Source: Candidatus Aminicenantota bacterium (GTDB taxonomy: Bacteria; Acidobacteriota; UBA4820; DSQY01). From it: a stretch of 9,370 nt of DNA. Below, in pieces: positions 1-6,908 of the stretch (position 1 is its first letter; the number at the start of each line of letters is the position of its first letter). The notes under the pieces are model-generated. The model was not told the origin of the DNA and ran no database searches. It saw only the letters and a program-made list of their open reading frames with translations. Both the position numbers and the translations under genes were made by a program. The stretch is taken from the NCBI GenBank assembly GCA_027365515.1, contig DAHXMK010000379.1, positions 1 through 9,370 on the forward strand. Direction: 5' to 3'.

Positions 1-1148
1 CCATCGAAATTCACGCCGCTCATTCGCGTTTGCGCGGTGAAGGAAACGAATTCCGCGCCGGGAAGATCTCCGATCGCCCTGCCTCTAAGGCCCTGCTGTT
101 TCGCGAGAACCACGATGGAGCGACCTTCCGGCGTTTCGTCCGCGAGCGAGGCTAGCTGCGCGGCTTCCGCGAGCTGGCCGGGCGAGGTTCCCTCCGCGGG
201 AATGAACTCGACGGCCTGCCGGTCACCGAGGGTGATCGTTCCCGTTTTGTCCAACAGAAGAACGTCCACGTCGCCCGCCGCCTCGACCGCGCGGCCGCTC
301 ATCGCCAGCACGTTCTTCTGCACGAGCCTGTCTATGCCCGCGATGCCTATGGCCGAGAGCAACCCGCCGATCGTCGTCGGAATTAGGCAGACGAGCAGGG
401 CCACCAGGACGGCCACTGAAAAATCAACGCCGGAGTAGAGCCCGAAGCACTTCAGCGTCGCGACGACGGCCAGAAAAACGATCGTCAGCGCGGAGAGCAA
501 AATCGTCAGCGCGATCTCGTTCGGGGTCCGTTGCCGCTTGGCGCCTTCGACGAGGCGGATCATCCGGTCAAGGAAGCTCTCGCCGGGGTTCGCCGTCACG
601 AGCACCTTGATCCAGTCCGACAGCACTTTCGTCCCGCCGGTGACGGAGCTTCTGTCTCCGCCCGACTCCCTCAGCACCGGTGCCGATTCGCCGGTGATGG
701 CCGACTCGTCAACCATCGCGACGCCCTCGACGATCTCGCCGTCGGCCGCGATAATCTGGCCCGCTTCCACCAGGATGACGTTGCCTTTGCGAAGGTCTTC
801 CGCCTTGATGGGCGCCCATGTCCCGTCAGGCCATACCTGTTTCGCCAATGTCATCGTCCTGGTACGCCGCAAGGCGTCCGCCTGCGCCTTTCCCCGGCCT
901 TCTGCGACTGCCTCGGCGAAGTTCGCGAAGAGCACCGTAAACCATAGCCAGATGGATATCTGAATGCCAAATGCGATGGACTTGTTCTCAATCGTGAAGA
1001 GGCTGAGCGTCGTTAACAATGCACCGGCCTCGGTTACGAACATCACGGGGTTTTTCAACATCGAACGCGGATGCAATTTAATCACCGAAGCCCAAAGCGC
1101 CGGGACGATGATTGACTTGTCGAGAAAAGAGAGCTTGCGGCTTGCCAT
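1..1148 (-). CDS. kdpB: Potassium-transporting P-type ATPase subunit B (KdpB), N-terminal 382 codons, cut by window edge
   Basis: KdpB is the P-type ATPase subunit of the inner-membrane KdpFABC high-affinity K+ pump. It hydrolyses ATP and drives ion movement through KdpA. I read it from an ATG at 1148, nine bases past the kdpA stop with an AAGG just before it. The frame stays open to the left edge. Visible landmarks in order: an N-terminal hydrophobic segment, the actuator motif TGES at about residues 152-155 (context DESAITGESAP), a second membrane block with the PTTIGGL motif, and the phosphorylation motif DKTGTIT with the aspartate at residue 300. In E. coli KdpB the equivalents are TGES at 159-162 and D307, a constant offset of seven. 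So the inhibitory serine (S162 in E. coli) is conserved as S155. The reading stops within the nucleotide-binding domain; the rest of kdpB and any kdpC lie outside. Identification is secure. Confidence 0.97.
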   Translation of the reverse strand, partial: MASRKLSFLDKSIIVPALWASVIKLHPRSMLKNPVMFVTEAGALLTTLSLFTIENKSIAFGIQISIWLWFTVLFANFAEAVAEGRGKAQADALRRTRTMTLAKQVWPDGTWAPIKAEDLRKGNVILVEAGQIIAADGEIVEGVAMVDESAITGESAPVLRESGGDRSSVTGGTKVLSDWIKVLVTANPGESFLDRMIRLVEGAKRQRTPNEIALTILLSALTIVFLAVVATLKCFGLYSGVDFSVAVLVALLVCLIPTTIGGLLSAIGIAGIDRLVQKNVLAMSGRAVEAAGDVDVLLLDKTGTITLGDRQAVEFIPAEGTSPGQLAEAAQLASLADETPEGRSIVVLAKQQGLRGRAIGDLPGAEFVSFTAQTRMSGVNFD

Positions 1149-1157
1149 GGCCTTGCC

Positions 1158-2874
1158 TTATCCGAAAAGGGCCGTCGAGGCCACCATGAGATAGTGTTCC
1201 ACGACGGGCCCGAGCGAAAGTGCCGGAAGGAACGTAAGCGCTCCGACGATCAGGACGGTTCCCACGAGGAGCGCGCCGAACGTGAATCCCGACACGGGGA
1301 AGCTGCCTCCGCTTACGGGCACGATCTTCTTGGAAGCGAGGTTGCCCGCCAGCGCGAGAAGCGGCGCCATCACCAGGAACCGGCCGAGAAGCATCGCGAT
1401 GGCGAGCGTCACGTCGTACGCGAAGCTGTTTCCGTTCAGCCCGGCGAAGGCGCTACCGTTGTTTCCGACGCAGGACGAATAGGCGTAGAGAATTTCGGAA
1501 AGCCCGTGGGGGCCGGAGTTTCCAAGACCCGCAAGCCCCCATTTGGCAAGCGCGGCGGCGGCGGTGAAGCCGAGGATCGCAAAAATCGTTATGACCACGT
1601 AGAGCACGCACATCTTGACGTCGTAGGATTCGATTTTTTTGCCGAGATATTCGGGGGGTGCGGCCCACCATCAAACCCGCGAGAAAAACGGTCAGCACCA
1701 CGAAGATCAACATGCCGTAGAGACCCGCGCCCACGCCGCCGAAAACGACCTCTCCAAGCTCAATATTGACGAGGGGAACGAGGCCGCCCAGCGGCGTAAA
1801 GGAGTCGTGCATCGAGTTGACCGCGCCGCACGAGGCGTCGGTCGTGATAGCGGCGAAGAGAGAAGAGGAGGCCACGCCGAAGCGGACCTCCTTTCCCTCC
1901 ATGTTCCCCTGCGACGAATCCACGCCGATAGAGGAAAGCCTTGGGTTGCCGGAGACCTCGGCCTTCCAGCAAACGAGAACACCCGCGAGGAAGAGCAGCG
2001 CCATTACCGCCCAGAGCGTCCATCCATGCCCCTTGTTCTTTACCGAATGGCCGAGGTACCAGGTCAAGCCGGCGGGGATAAGAAAGATCGAGAGCATTTG
2101 AATGAAGTTGCTCAACGGCGTCGGATTCTCGAAGGGATGCGCCGAGTTGGCGTTGAAGAAGCCGCCGCCGTTGGTGCCCGCCATCTTTATCGCCTCCTGC
2201 GAAGCCACCGGCCCTCTTGTAATCGTCTGGCCTGCTTCGATGCCCGATGTCTTCACGTTCGCGCCGAATGTCTGGGGCACGCCCTGCCAGACGAGGAATA
2301 TCGCGTAGACGAAGCTCAGCGGCAGCAGCAGGTAGAGGGTGACCCGGACGAGGTCCACCCAAAAATTTCCTATTGTCGTTGCGGCGTGCCTGGCGATTCC
2401 GCGCACGAGGGCGGCGGCGATGGCGATGCCAACGGCAGCGGAGGCGAAGTTCTGGAAGACGAGCGCGACCATCTGCGAGAAGTAGGAAAGCGTGGACTCG
2501 CCCGAGTAGTTTTGCCAGTTGGTATTGCTGACAAAGCTCGCCGCGGTGTTGAACGCCAGATGGCCGCTCATCGGGCCGAAGCCTTGCGGGTTGAGCGGCA
2601 GAAAATCCTGAAGCCTGAGAATCAGGTACGAGAAGGCCGCCGCAGCCGCGCTGAAGATGAACATCGAAAGGGCATAACCTTTCCAATCCTGTTCGCGCTT
2701 CGGATCGACGCAAAGCAGCCGGTAGATGAGGCGCTCGGCGGGCCTCAGGGGAGGATCGAGAAAGGTCTTCCCCTCCACGTCGAGTACCTGTGAAAGATAG
2801 ATCCCCGCGGGTTTCGTCACCACTAGCAGCAGGCCCACGTAGACGACGAGTTGAATCCATCCGTAGATCGTCAT
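1158..2874 (-). CDS. kdpA: Potassium-transporting ATPase subunit A (KdpA), interrupted by a one-base frameshift
   Basis: KdpA is the K+-binding channel-like subunit of KdpFABC in the inner membrane. The ATG at 2874 follows a GAGGG and lies seven bases after the kdpF stop. All four pore-loop regions typical of the family are present: NTNWQNYSGE near residue 117, GTNGGGFFNANSAHP near 233, TTDASCGAVNS near 354, and VGNNGSAFAGL in the distal part. The reading frame is correct to about P407 (GLMVGRTP). An extra C in the run at 1653-1658 then shifts it, and the shifted frame runs off-family to a stop at 1453. The correct frame resumes as EYLGKKIESYDVKMCVLY and continues to the TAA at 1158. Removing one C gives 571 residues, close to the 557 of E. 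coli KdpA. The function of the repaired gene is certain. Whether the break is real or a homopolymer error cannot be told here. Confidence 0.95.
1653..1658 (-). other. Frameshift site in kdpA (C6 run, one C too many)
   Basis: The coding strand reads ACC followed by a C run and GAATATCTCGGC. With five Cs in total after the A, the protein reads TPEYLGKK, which is the expected family sequence. With the six present, it reads TPRISRQ and goes out of family. The A7 run 13 bases downstream (1634-1640) is read correctly as GKKI in the repaired frame, so the C run is the site of the indel. Confidence 0.85.
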
Positions 2875-2881
2875 GGCTCCC

Positions 2882-2968
2882 TCAAAATCTCTCGGGGTGA
2901 ATAACGGAATAAAGCAGGTAGCCGATAAGCAGCGCGCACGCCGCTCCCGCTAGAAAATTCATAAGCAT
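2882..2968 (-). CDS. kdpF: KdpF, 28-residue stabilising subunit of the Kdp pump
   Basis: KdpF is a single-span hydrophobic peptide that stabilises the KdpABC complex in the inner membrane; E. coli KdpF is 29 residues. This ORF encodes 28 residues: a hydrophobic helix (AGAACALLIGYLLYSVI) and the terminal signature HPERF. E. coli has the comparable GYLVYALINAEAF. It sits directly before kdpA with a seven-base gap, the expected place. I chose the first of two in-frame ATGs (2968), because an AAAGGG lies six bases upstream. The second ATG at 2962 would give 26 residues and overlaps the stop of a possible upstream ORF. It is too short for most gene-calling thresholds. Confidence 0.9.
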   Translation of the reverse strand: MLMNFLAGAACALLIGYLLYSVIHPERF

Positions 2969-3036
2969 TTGGTGCCCTTTCCATCCGCACGCCAGCCCGC
3001 CGTTCTTGCACGAGCGCGACGCGATCTGCTTCTCAT
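2959..3036 (-). CDS. Possible 25-residue Arg-rich leader ORF between the porin and kdpF
   Basis: The 90-base gap between the porin stop and kdpF contains an ATG (3036) preceded by a clear GAGGAG with five-base spacing. The ORF encodes 25 residues starting MRSRSRRARARTAG, very rich in arginine, and ends KGTKCL. Its TGA overlaps the second kdpF ATG (2962), so ribosomes finishing it would be placed to restart on kdpF. This could be a translational-coupling leader, or a chance ORF behind a spurious Shine-Dalgarno. I recognise no family. The kdpF frame is also open back to a TAG at about 3048 but contains no ATG, GTG or TTG before 2968. Evidence for expression is only the SD and the overlap. Confidence 0.3.
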   Translation of the reverse strand: MRSRSRRARARTAGWRADGKGTKCL

Positions 3037-3058
3037 ATTCACTCCTCTATAAATCGCA

Positions 3059-4735
3059 TCAGAACTTCACCAGCAGGCTCAGGATGAACTGGCTCTCGGC
3101 CCTTACCAGATCTGGTTTCCAGCCCGGCACCATGGAGCCCTGCGCCCGCTGGTTGCCGCCGGGAGGCGTAATGCCTCCAGGGCCCGAGAAATAGGGCACG
3201 CTCGCCATGCGGCGGTTGAACTCGGCCCGGTACGTAATGAACTGGCTGGGCATGTAATCGAAGGTGAGCGAGTAATCCCACGCTCTGAATGGGTCTCCGG
3301 GATTTGCCGTGAAGTAGGGCGTGCCGGAGGCTGCCGTGGCGCCGTTGATAGAGGGCAGAAGCACCAGATAGCGGCCAGGGTTGTAAATGACACCTCCACC
3401 GATGGTCATGGCCAGTTTTTCCTCGTCGAACCAGAAGCGGTTGTAGATCATAAACCCGAGGAAATACTGGGCTGGCTTGGCGGATGAGCCTCCTGACCAG
3501 GTTACGCCGCCGCCATTCTCCGCTCCAACATCGACCGTGAGTGATAAGGCCATCTTGTCCAGGAGATTCTCTGGCCTGTCGTAATACTTCACCTCCAGGC
3601 TGTTGTCCGTGTGCACGCGAATCCTGTCCGGGTTGTTCAGCGTGTCGCGGCCCCAGTAGTTGTTGCTGATCACGCAAACTGATCCGTTCGGCGTCCACTT
3701 GATCTCGAACCCGAGCCCTGGCGAGGAATTGAACATGCCATAGGACTGCCAGCCATTGATGAGCCATAGCTCGACTTTCAGCTTCTCGGTTGGAAAAATC
3801 TGAACGCGCAGGCCGTTGAAGAACCACGGCGTGTTGGCGGATACGTATGATGGCTGATAGGCCCAGTTGTCGAACTGGTAATAGCTGAAGAGCCCAACAT
3901 AGGACATGAATAGGCCAGCATCCACGTTAATGCCGTGCAGCTTATCAAAATGATATCCGCCGTAAGCTTCCGAAAGATACTGGTAGGCGGACCCCATATT
4001 CCATTGACCCCTAGACGGACTCGCGTCGTTTCGCGGCGTCATGGCGGAGTACATGCCGAACTGTGTCATGAACCTACCGCGCACGTTGTTCCAGTGAAAA
4101 TCTCCGCCTATGCCGAGTTGCTGCACCTGAAATTCGTCCGAACGGCCCGTCTCGCAGGATCCCACCAGCGTGTGATCCTGCGGGTGGTTGCAGTTATAAA
4201 CGTAGTTGGCGTCGAGGCGAAATTCACCCGTGAAATACTTGGTGTCCAGAATGGAACTATTCTGGCGGCAATTGCCGTTGAGCCAGTTGAAGTCCGCGAA
4301 GGCGAAAGGTTCCGGTGCTTGATGCTTTTGAAGCTTCGCATTTGAGGGCGCGGGCGCGGTGGCGGTTGCCTGCGACGCGGGGCCACCTGCCGAGGATTGT
4401 CCCTCCAGGTCTGCGACCTTCTGCTGCAGCGACCCGACGAGAGCCTCCTGTTTCTGGAGATTCTCCTGGGCCTGCTTGATCTGCTCGCTCTGCTGCTTGA
4501 GCATTTCCAACGCCGCGCTGAGCTGCTGGCCTATCTGCTCCATCGAAGCCCCACCTACCGCCTGAGGCGCCTGCTGCTCCGCTGATTGTGCCCAAACGAA
4601 GGTGCATAGCAACAGCGGCACCATGAGCCCAGCAGCCAATGGGCGCAACCCGGTATGCCCGATTCGGCCAACTCTTGCGGAACGCGGATATGTCCTAACG
4701 GAGCCGCCCTCTTGCTCCGTGATGTTCATCATCAT
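3059..4735 (-). CDS. Outer-membrane beta-barrel porin, OmpL/bbp2-like, co-operonic with kdp
   Basis: I read 558 residues from the ATG at 4735, which overlaps the stop of the small upstream ORF and has a GAGAGG six bases before it. A TTG at 4750 is in frame but less likely. Layout: a long basic N-region and hydrophobic core giving a signal peptide cleaved near VWA/QS (about residue 49), a Gln-rich coiled coil at about 64-112, a low-complexity Ala/Pro linker, then a beta-barrel rich in aromatic residues. Typical stretches are DAGLFMSYVGLFSYYQFDNW and WFFNGLRVQIFPTEKLKVELW. The protein ends SLLVKF, with the C-terminal Phe expected of BAM-inserted barrels. From memory the barrel resembles the putative beta-barrel porin-2 (OmpL-like, bbp2) family. 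A coiled coil before the barrel could mediate trimerisation or periplasmic anchoring. Its position between the kinase and kdpF suggests an outer-membrane entry route serving K+ uptake; the substrate is inferred from context only. Confidence 0.85.
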   Translation of the reverse strand: MMMNITEQEGGSVRTYPRSARVGRIGHTGLRPLAAGLMVPLLLCTFVWAQSAEQQAPQAVGGASMEQIGQQLSAALEMLKQQSEQIKQAQENLQKQEALVGSLQQKVADLEGQSSAGGPASQATATAPAPSNAKLQKHQAPEPFAFADFNWLNGNCRQNSSILDTKYFTGEFRLDANYVYNCNHPQDHTLVGSCETGRSDEFQVQQLGIGGDFHWNNVRGRFMTQFGMYSAMTPRNDASPSRGQWNMGSAYQYLSEAYGGYHFDKLHGINVDAGLFMSYVGLFSYYQFDNWAYQPSYVSANTPWFFNGLRVQIFPTEKLKVELWLINGWQSYGMFNSSPGLGFEIKWTPNGSVCVISNNYWGRDTLNNPDRIRVHTDNSLEVKYYDRPENLLDKMALSLTVDVGAENGGGVTWSGGSSAKPAQYFLGFMIYNRFWFDEEKLAMTIGGGVIYNPGRYLVLLPSINGATAASGTPYFTANPGDPFRAWDYSLTFDYMPSQFITYRAEFNRRMASVPYFSGPGGITPPGGNQRAQGSMVPGWKPDLVRAESQFILSLLVKF

Positions 4736-4830
4736 TTCAGCCTCTCGCAAAGGCGCGCAAACCAGCCGCAGCCCAGAAAGAAAAGGACAATCGAAGCCAA
4801 ATAGCCAATGTCCGCCAGAACCCTTGTCAT
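4732..4830 (-). CDS. 32-residue single-TM peptide with C-terminal CERLK, in the kinase-porin junction
   Basis: The ATG at 4830 overlaps the kinase stop (ATGA), and the TGA at 4732 overlaps the porin ATG (again ATGA). The ORF therefore fills the junction exactly, with AGGAGAGC upstream inside the kinase 3' end as a Shine-Dalgarno. It encodes 32 residues: a short N-terminus (MTRVLADIG), one hydrophobic span (YLASIVLFFLGCGWF), then a basic tail ARLCERLK. It is a size match to KdpF but has a different C-terminus, so it is not the kdpF copy, which lies further down. I recall similar one-span peptides ending in C-[D/E]-R-L beside kdp genes in other bacteria, but could not check. The role is unknown. 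An inner-membrane accessory subunit or a kinase-modulating peptide are both possible. Confidence 0.7.
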   Translation of the reverse strand: MTRVLADIGYLASIVLFFLGCGWFARLCERLK

Positions 4831-6650
4831 TTCATGCTCTCCTCGTCAGCAATGGGAATGGTGAAGGAGAAGGTGCTGCCTTCGCCCCGCTGGCTTTCCG
4901 CTTTAACACTTCCATGGTGAGCCTCGACCACTTCCTTTACGATCGCCAGGCCCAAGCCGGAGCCGGACTCGCCGTCCCCCTCGGCCCGGTAGAAAGTCTC
5001 AAAGACCCGCGGAAGCGCCTCCGGGGCGATCCCTTTCCCCGTATCGCTGACAAAGAATCGGACCTTATCCCCCTCGAGCCGCGCCGAGACCTTGATGCTC
5101 CCTCCGGGCGCGGTGTACTTAAGCGCGTTGGAAAGCAGGTTGCCGAAGACGTGCTTGATGCGCGCGGCGTCCGCGTCCACATCCGGCAGACCTGGAGGGA
5201 TCTCTGACTCAAGCTTCACACCGCGGTCAATCGCCTCGGAACGGAAAGGCTCAATGGACGCCTCGGCCAGTTCCTCCGGGCGGCTCGGCGACAACTCAAC
5301 AGGAGAGCGCCCCGATTGGAGGCGGCTCATGTCCAAAAGCTCTTCAAGCATCGTGTGGAGCCTGTCGCCGTCCTCGCGCGCCGCCAGGAGCAGATCTATC
5401 TGCCTGTCGTTGAGCGGGCCTACCTTCTCTTCCAACAGCAGGTGCATCGCCATCCTCACGGACGTCAAAGGCGTCCTTAGCTGGTGAGAAACCGTTGCGA
5501 TGACCCCCCTCTTCATCTCTTCCTGCTGGCGCAACTGGGTGACGTCCTCAATGATCAGAAGAACCCCGGATGGCCCGCGGCCGGGTCCCGGAATAGGAAC
5601 AGCTTTGGGCCTAAAGAACCTCTCCTCGCCTCGAACGAAGCGCTGTATCGGTGCATCGCCATGGGCACGAGGACGTTCCTCCTTGAAGACAGCCTCAAAC
5701 AGTTCAGCGAGGCACTTCGGCTCGGCGCGCTGAATGCTCGCCCCGGGCTTCAGCAGAAAAGTCTCGGCCGCGGCGTTGGAAGCCACGTCCACATTGCCGG
5801 AGTTGTCCAAGACGGCCACAGCTTCTGGAAGATTCATCAGGGCTTGCTGGGTGGATCTTTGAATCCGGGCGAGGCGCGCTTCACCCGTGCGCCTGGCTTC
5901 CCTGAGGTTCTGCGCCATGACGTTGAACGACTCGGAGAGCCTTCCAATCTCGTCACGCGAGCGCTGGGTTATCACAAGGTCGAGGTTCCCTTTTGCTATC
6001 TCGTCGGCTGACTTTGTCAGCGCCTCGACCGGCTTCAGGACCCAGCGCCCCGCCAGGACGATAAAGCCAGCGCCCAGGCCCAGCGCAGCCATCAGCAGGA
6101 AGTACATCTCGCGCCTTGCCGATGCCGCCTCGCTTCGGGCGCGATCATCGGCCTGGCTCATGTTCTCTTGGTTGAGCGCGGATATTTCCTTCGCGGCAGA
6201 CAAAATCTCTTCGGACAGGGGACTCAGGCTGCTCGCATACGCCTGCTTCAGTTCGAAAGCCGGCGACGATGGAGCCAGCGCGGAGCCGACTTCCTTGATG
6301 TAAGAATGATAGAGGTCGTTGAGCCTTCGGGCGAGAGCGCCTTCTCCCGGCAGTGTGATGTTGTTCAGTTCCACGGACATGGCCTCGGAAAAGGCCTTGG
6401 CGTTCTTTTCTACAACGGCCTGGCCGTCTGCGTGGGAGCCGGCCATGACCAGGAGCACGCCTCTGTCCATGCCGTGGACTGCCTCTTCCATGTTCGTGCA
6501 TGCAAGCACGCTCTGGTAGTTCTCTCTGAGGATAAGATCAATCGAGCCTCCCAGCTTGCCAAGCTCTTTGATGCTAAGCGCGTCCTGAAAGAGAATCAGG
6601 AGTAGCAGGCTGCCCAGCCCGATCGTGAGGCGCCGCCGCAATCCGAACAT
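4827..6650 (-). CDS. KinB-like membrane sensor histidine kinase (sensor-HAMP-PAS-HisKA-HATPase)
   Basis: I read 607 residues from the ATG at 6650, chosen because GGAGG lies six bases upstream and the protein then opens with a normal TM helix. Domains: TM1 at about 9-25; an all-helical periplasmic sensor at about 26-180 with ENYQSVLACTNMEEAVHGMD, which resembles the KinB sensor; TM2 at about 182-204; HAMP at about 204-255; PAS at about 265-375; HisKA with the phospho-accepting H389 in TVSHQLRTPLTS. The HATPase_c domain follows with N-box NLLSNALKY, G1 DTGKGIAPEALPRVFE and G2 GSGLGLAIVKEVVEAHHG. All catalytic motifs are intact. There is no KdpD universal-stress or Walker-type N-terminal domain, so this is not KdpD. 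It is expected to phosphorylate the adjacent sigma-54 regulator. Being first in the proposed operon, it would autoamplify with kdp expression. What it senses is unknown. Confidence 0.93.
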   Translation of the reverse strand: MFGLRRRLTIGLGSLLLLILFQDALSIKELGKLGGSIDLILRENYQSVLACTNMEEAVHGMDRGVLLVMAGSHADGQAVVEKNAKAFSEAMSVELNNITLPGEGALARRLNDLYHSYIKEVGSALAPSSPAFELKQAYASSLSPLSEEILSAAKEISALNQENMSQADDRARSEAASARREMYFLLMAALGLGAGFIVLAGRWVLKPVEALTKSADEIAKGNLDLVITQRSRDEIGRLSESFNVMAQNLREARRTGEARLARIQRSTQQALMNLPEAVAVLDNSGNVDVASNAAAETFLLKPGASIQRAEPKCLAELFEAVFKEERPRAHGDAPIQRFVRGEERFFRPKAVPIPGPGRGPSGVLLIIEDVTQLRQQEEMKRGVIATVSHQLRTPLTSVRMAMHLLLEEKVGPLNDRQIDLLLAAREDGDRLHTMLEELLDMSRLQSGRSPVELSPSRPEELAEASIEPFRSEAIDRGVKLESEIPPGLPDVDADAARIKHVFGNLLSNALKYTAPGGSIKVSARLEGDKVRFFVSDTGKGIAPEALPRVFETFYRAEGDGESGSGLGLAIVKEVVEAHHGSVKAESQRGEGSTFSFTIPIADEESMK

Positions 6651-6656
6651 CGCCCA

Positions 6657-6661
6657 CCTCC
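6657..6661 (-). promoter_or_regulatory. Ribosome binding site fixing the kinase start
   Basis: GGAGG with a six-base spacer to the ATG at 6650. The frame is open as far as 6851, but the upstream part would precede TM1 with a non-membrane, Arg/Cys-rich stretch and contains the sigma-54 promoter. This site therefore decides the start. Confidence 0.8.
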
Positions 6662-6676
6662 GTGGCGGTATTCCTT

Positions 6677-6692
6677 TGCAACAGGCGTGCCG
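6677..6692 (-). promoter_or_regulatory. Sigma-54 (-24/-12) promoter for the kinase-porin-kdp operon
   Basis: The minus strand reads CGGCACG, four bases, then TTGCA. The sigma-54 consensus is TGGCACG-N4-TTGCW, so only the first T is changed. The invariant GG and GC pairs are exactly 12 positions apart (C of the -12 GC at 6678). Transcription would start near 6666, leaving a 16-base leader that holds just the GGAGG and its spacer. The gene immediately upstream encodes an NtrC-family activator with an intact GAFTGA loop, the sigma-54 contact, which strongly supports the call. Confidence 0.8.
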
Positions 6693-6801
6693 AATGGCGA
6701 CAACGGCGCAAGCCCGGCCGTGCCGTGATCCCACGATCATTAGGAACCGGGTCGCATTGCGGATTTCAAGGGCGCGAGGGTGGAAGGATTGAAGAATGCA
6801 A

Positions 6802-6836
6802 GACGGCTCTCCTTGTCGGCTGGCAAACAAGCCGTC
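6802..6836. promoter_or_regulatory. Candidate upstream activator site (interrupted inverted repeat)
   Basis: Inside the 258-base gap between regulator and kinase, GACGGCT (6802-6808) and AGCCGTC (6830-6836) form a perfect seven-base inverted repeat. A further CGGCT lies at 6817-6821, so the five-mer occurs three times (two direct, one inverted) at exact 13-base steps. An inner CTTGT/ACAAG pair (6812-6816 and 6827-6831) nests within. The centre is about 150 bases upstream of the predicted sigma-54 start, a usual distance for NtrC-type enhancer sites. Binding by the neighbouring regulator is inference. Confidence 0.4.
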
Positions 6837-6908
6837 CCCCGCGAGGTCCAAGATGAATCCCGCGCGGGCCGCCTCTCCCGGCCGTGGCCAGTTCAGCCGC
6901 GCCGGACT

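Noticed and set aside
1453..1652. Long tail of the unshifted kdpA frame as a novel C-terminal domain
   Set aside because: It is Arg-rich off-frame translation of conserved KdpA sequence that reads perfectly in the +1 frame.
1194..2793. Long plus-strand open frames opposite kdpA and elsewhere in the kdp region
   Set aside because: They are antisense shadows of GC-rich real genes: Arg/Glu/His-rich, without domains, SD sites or family resemblance.
4736..4750. TTG start for the porin at 4750
   Set aside because: The ATG at 4735 overlaps the preceding stop and has a properly spaced GAGAGG, so the rarer TTG is unnecessary.
4827..6650. Calling the kinase KdpD
   Set aside because: It lacks the KdpD N-terminal Walker-type and universal-stress domains and the four-helix membrane block; the sensor looks KinB-like.
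6651..6851. N-terminal extension of the kinase frame up to 6851
   Set aside because: The added stretch has no domain or membrane character, covers the sigma-54 promoter, and a well-spaced GGAGG supports the ATG at 6650.
6859..6883. Possible terminator after the response regulator (palindrome CCCGCGCGGG and a GGCCG/CGGCC stem)
   Set aside because: Neither stem is followed by a T-run on the minus strand; the region is simply GC-rich.
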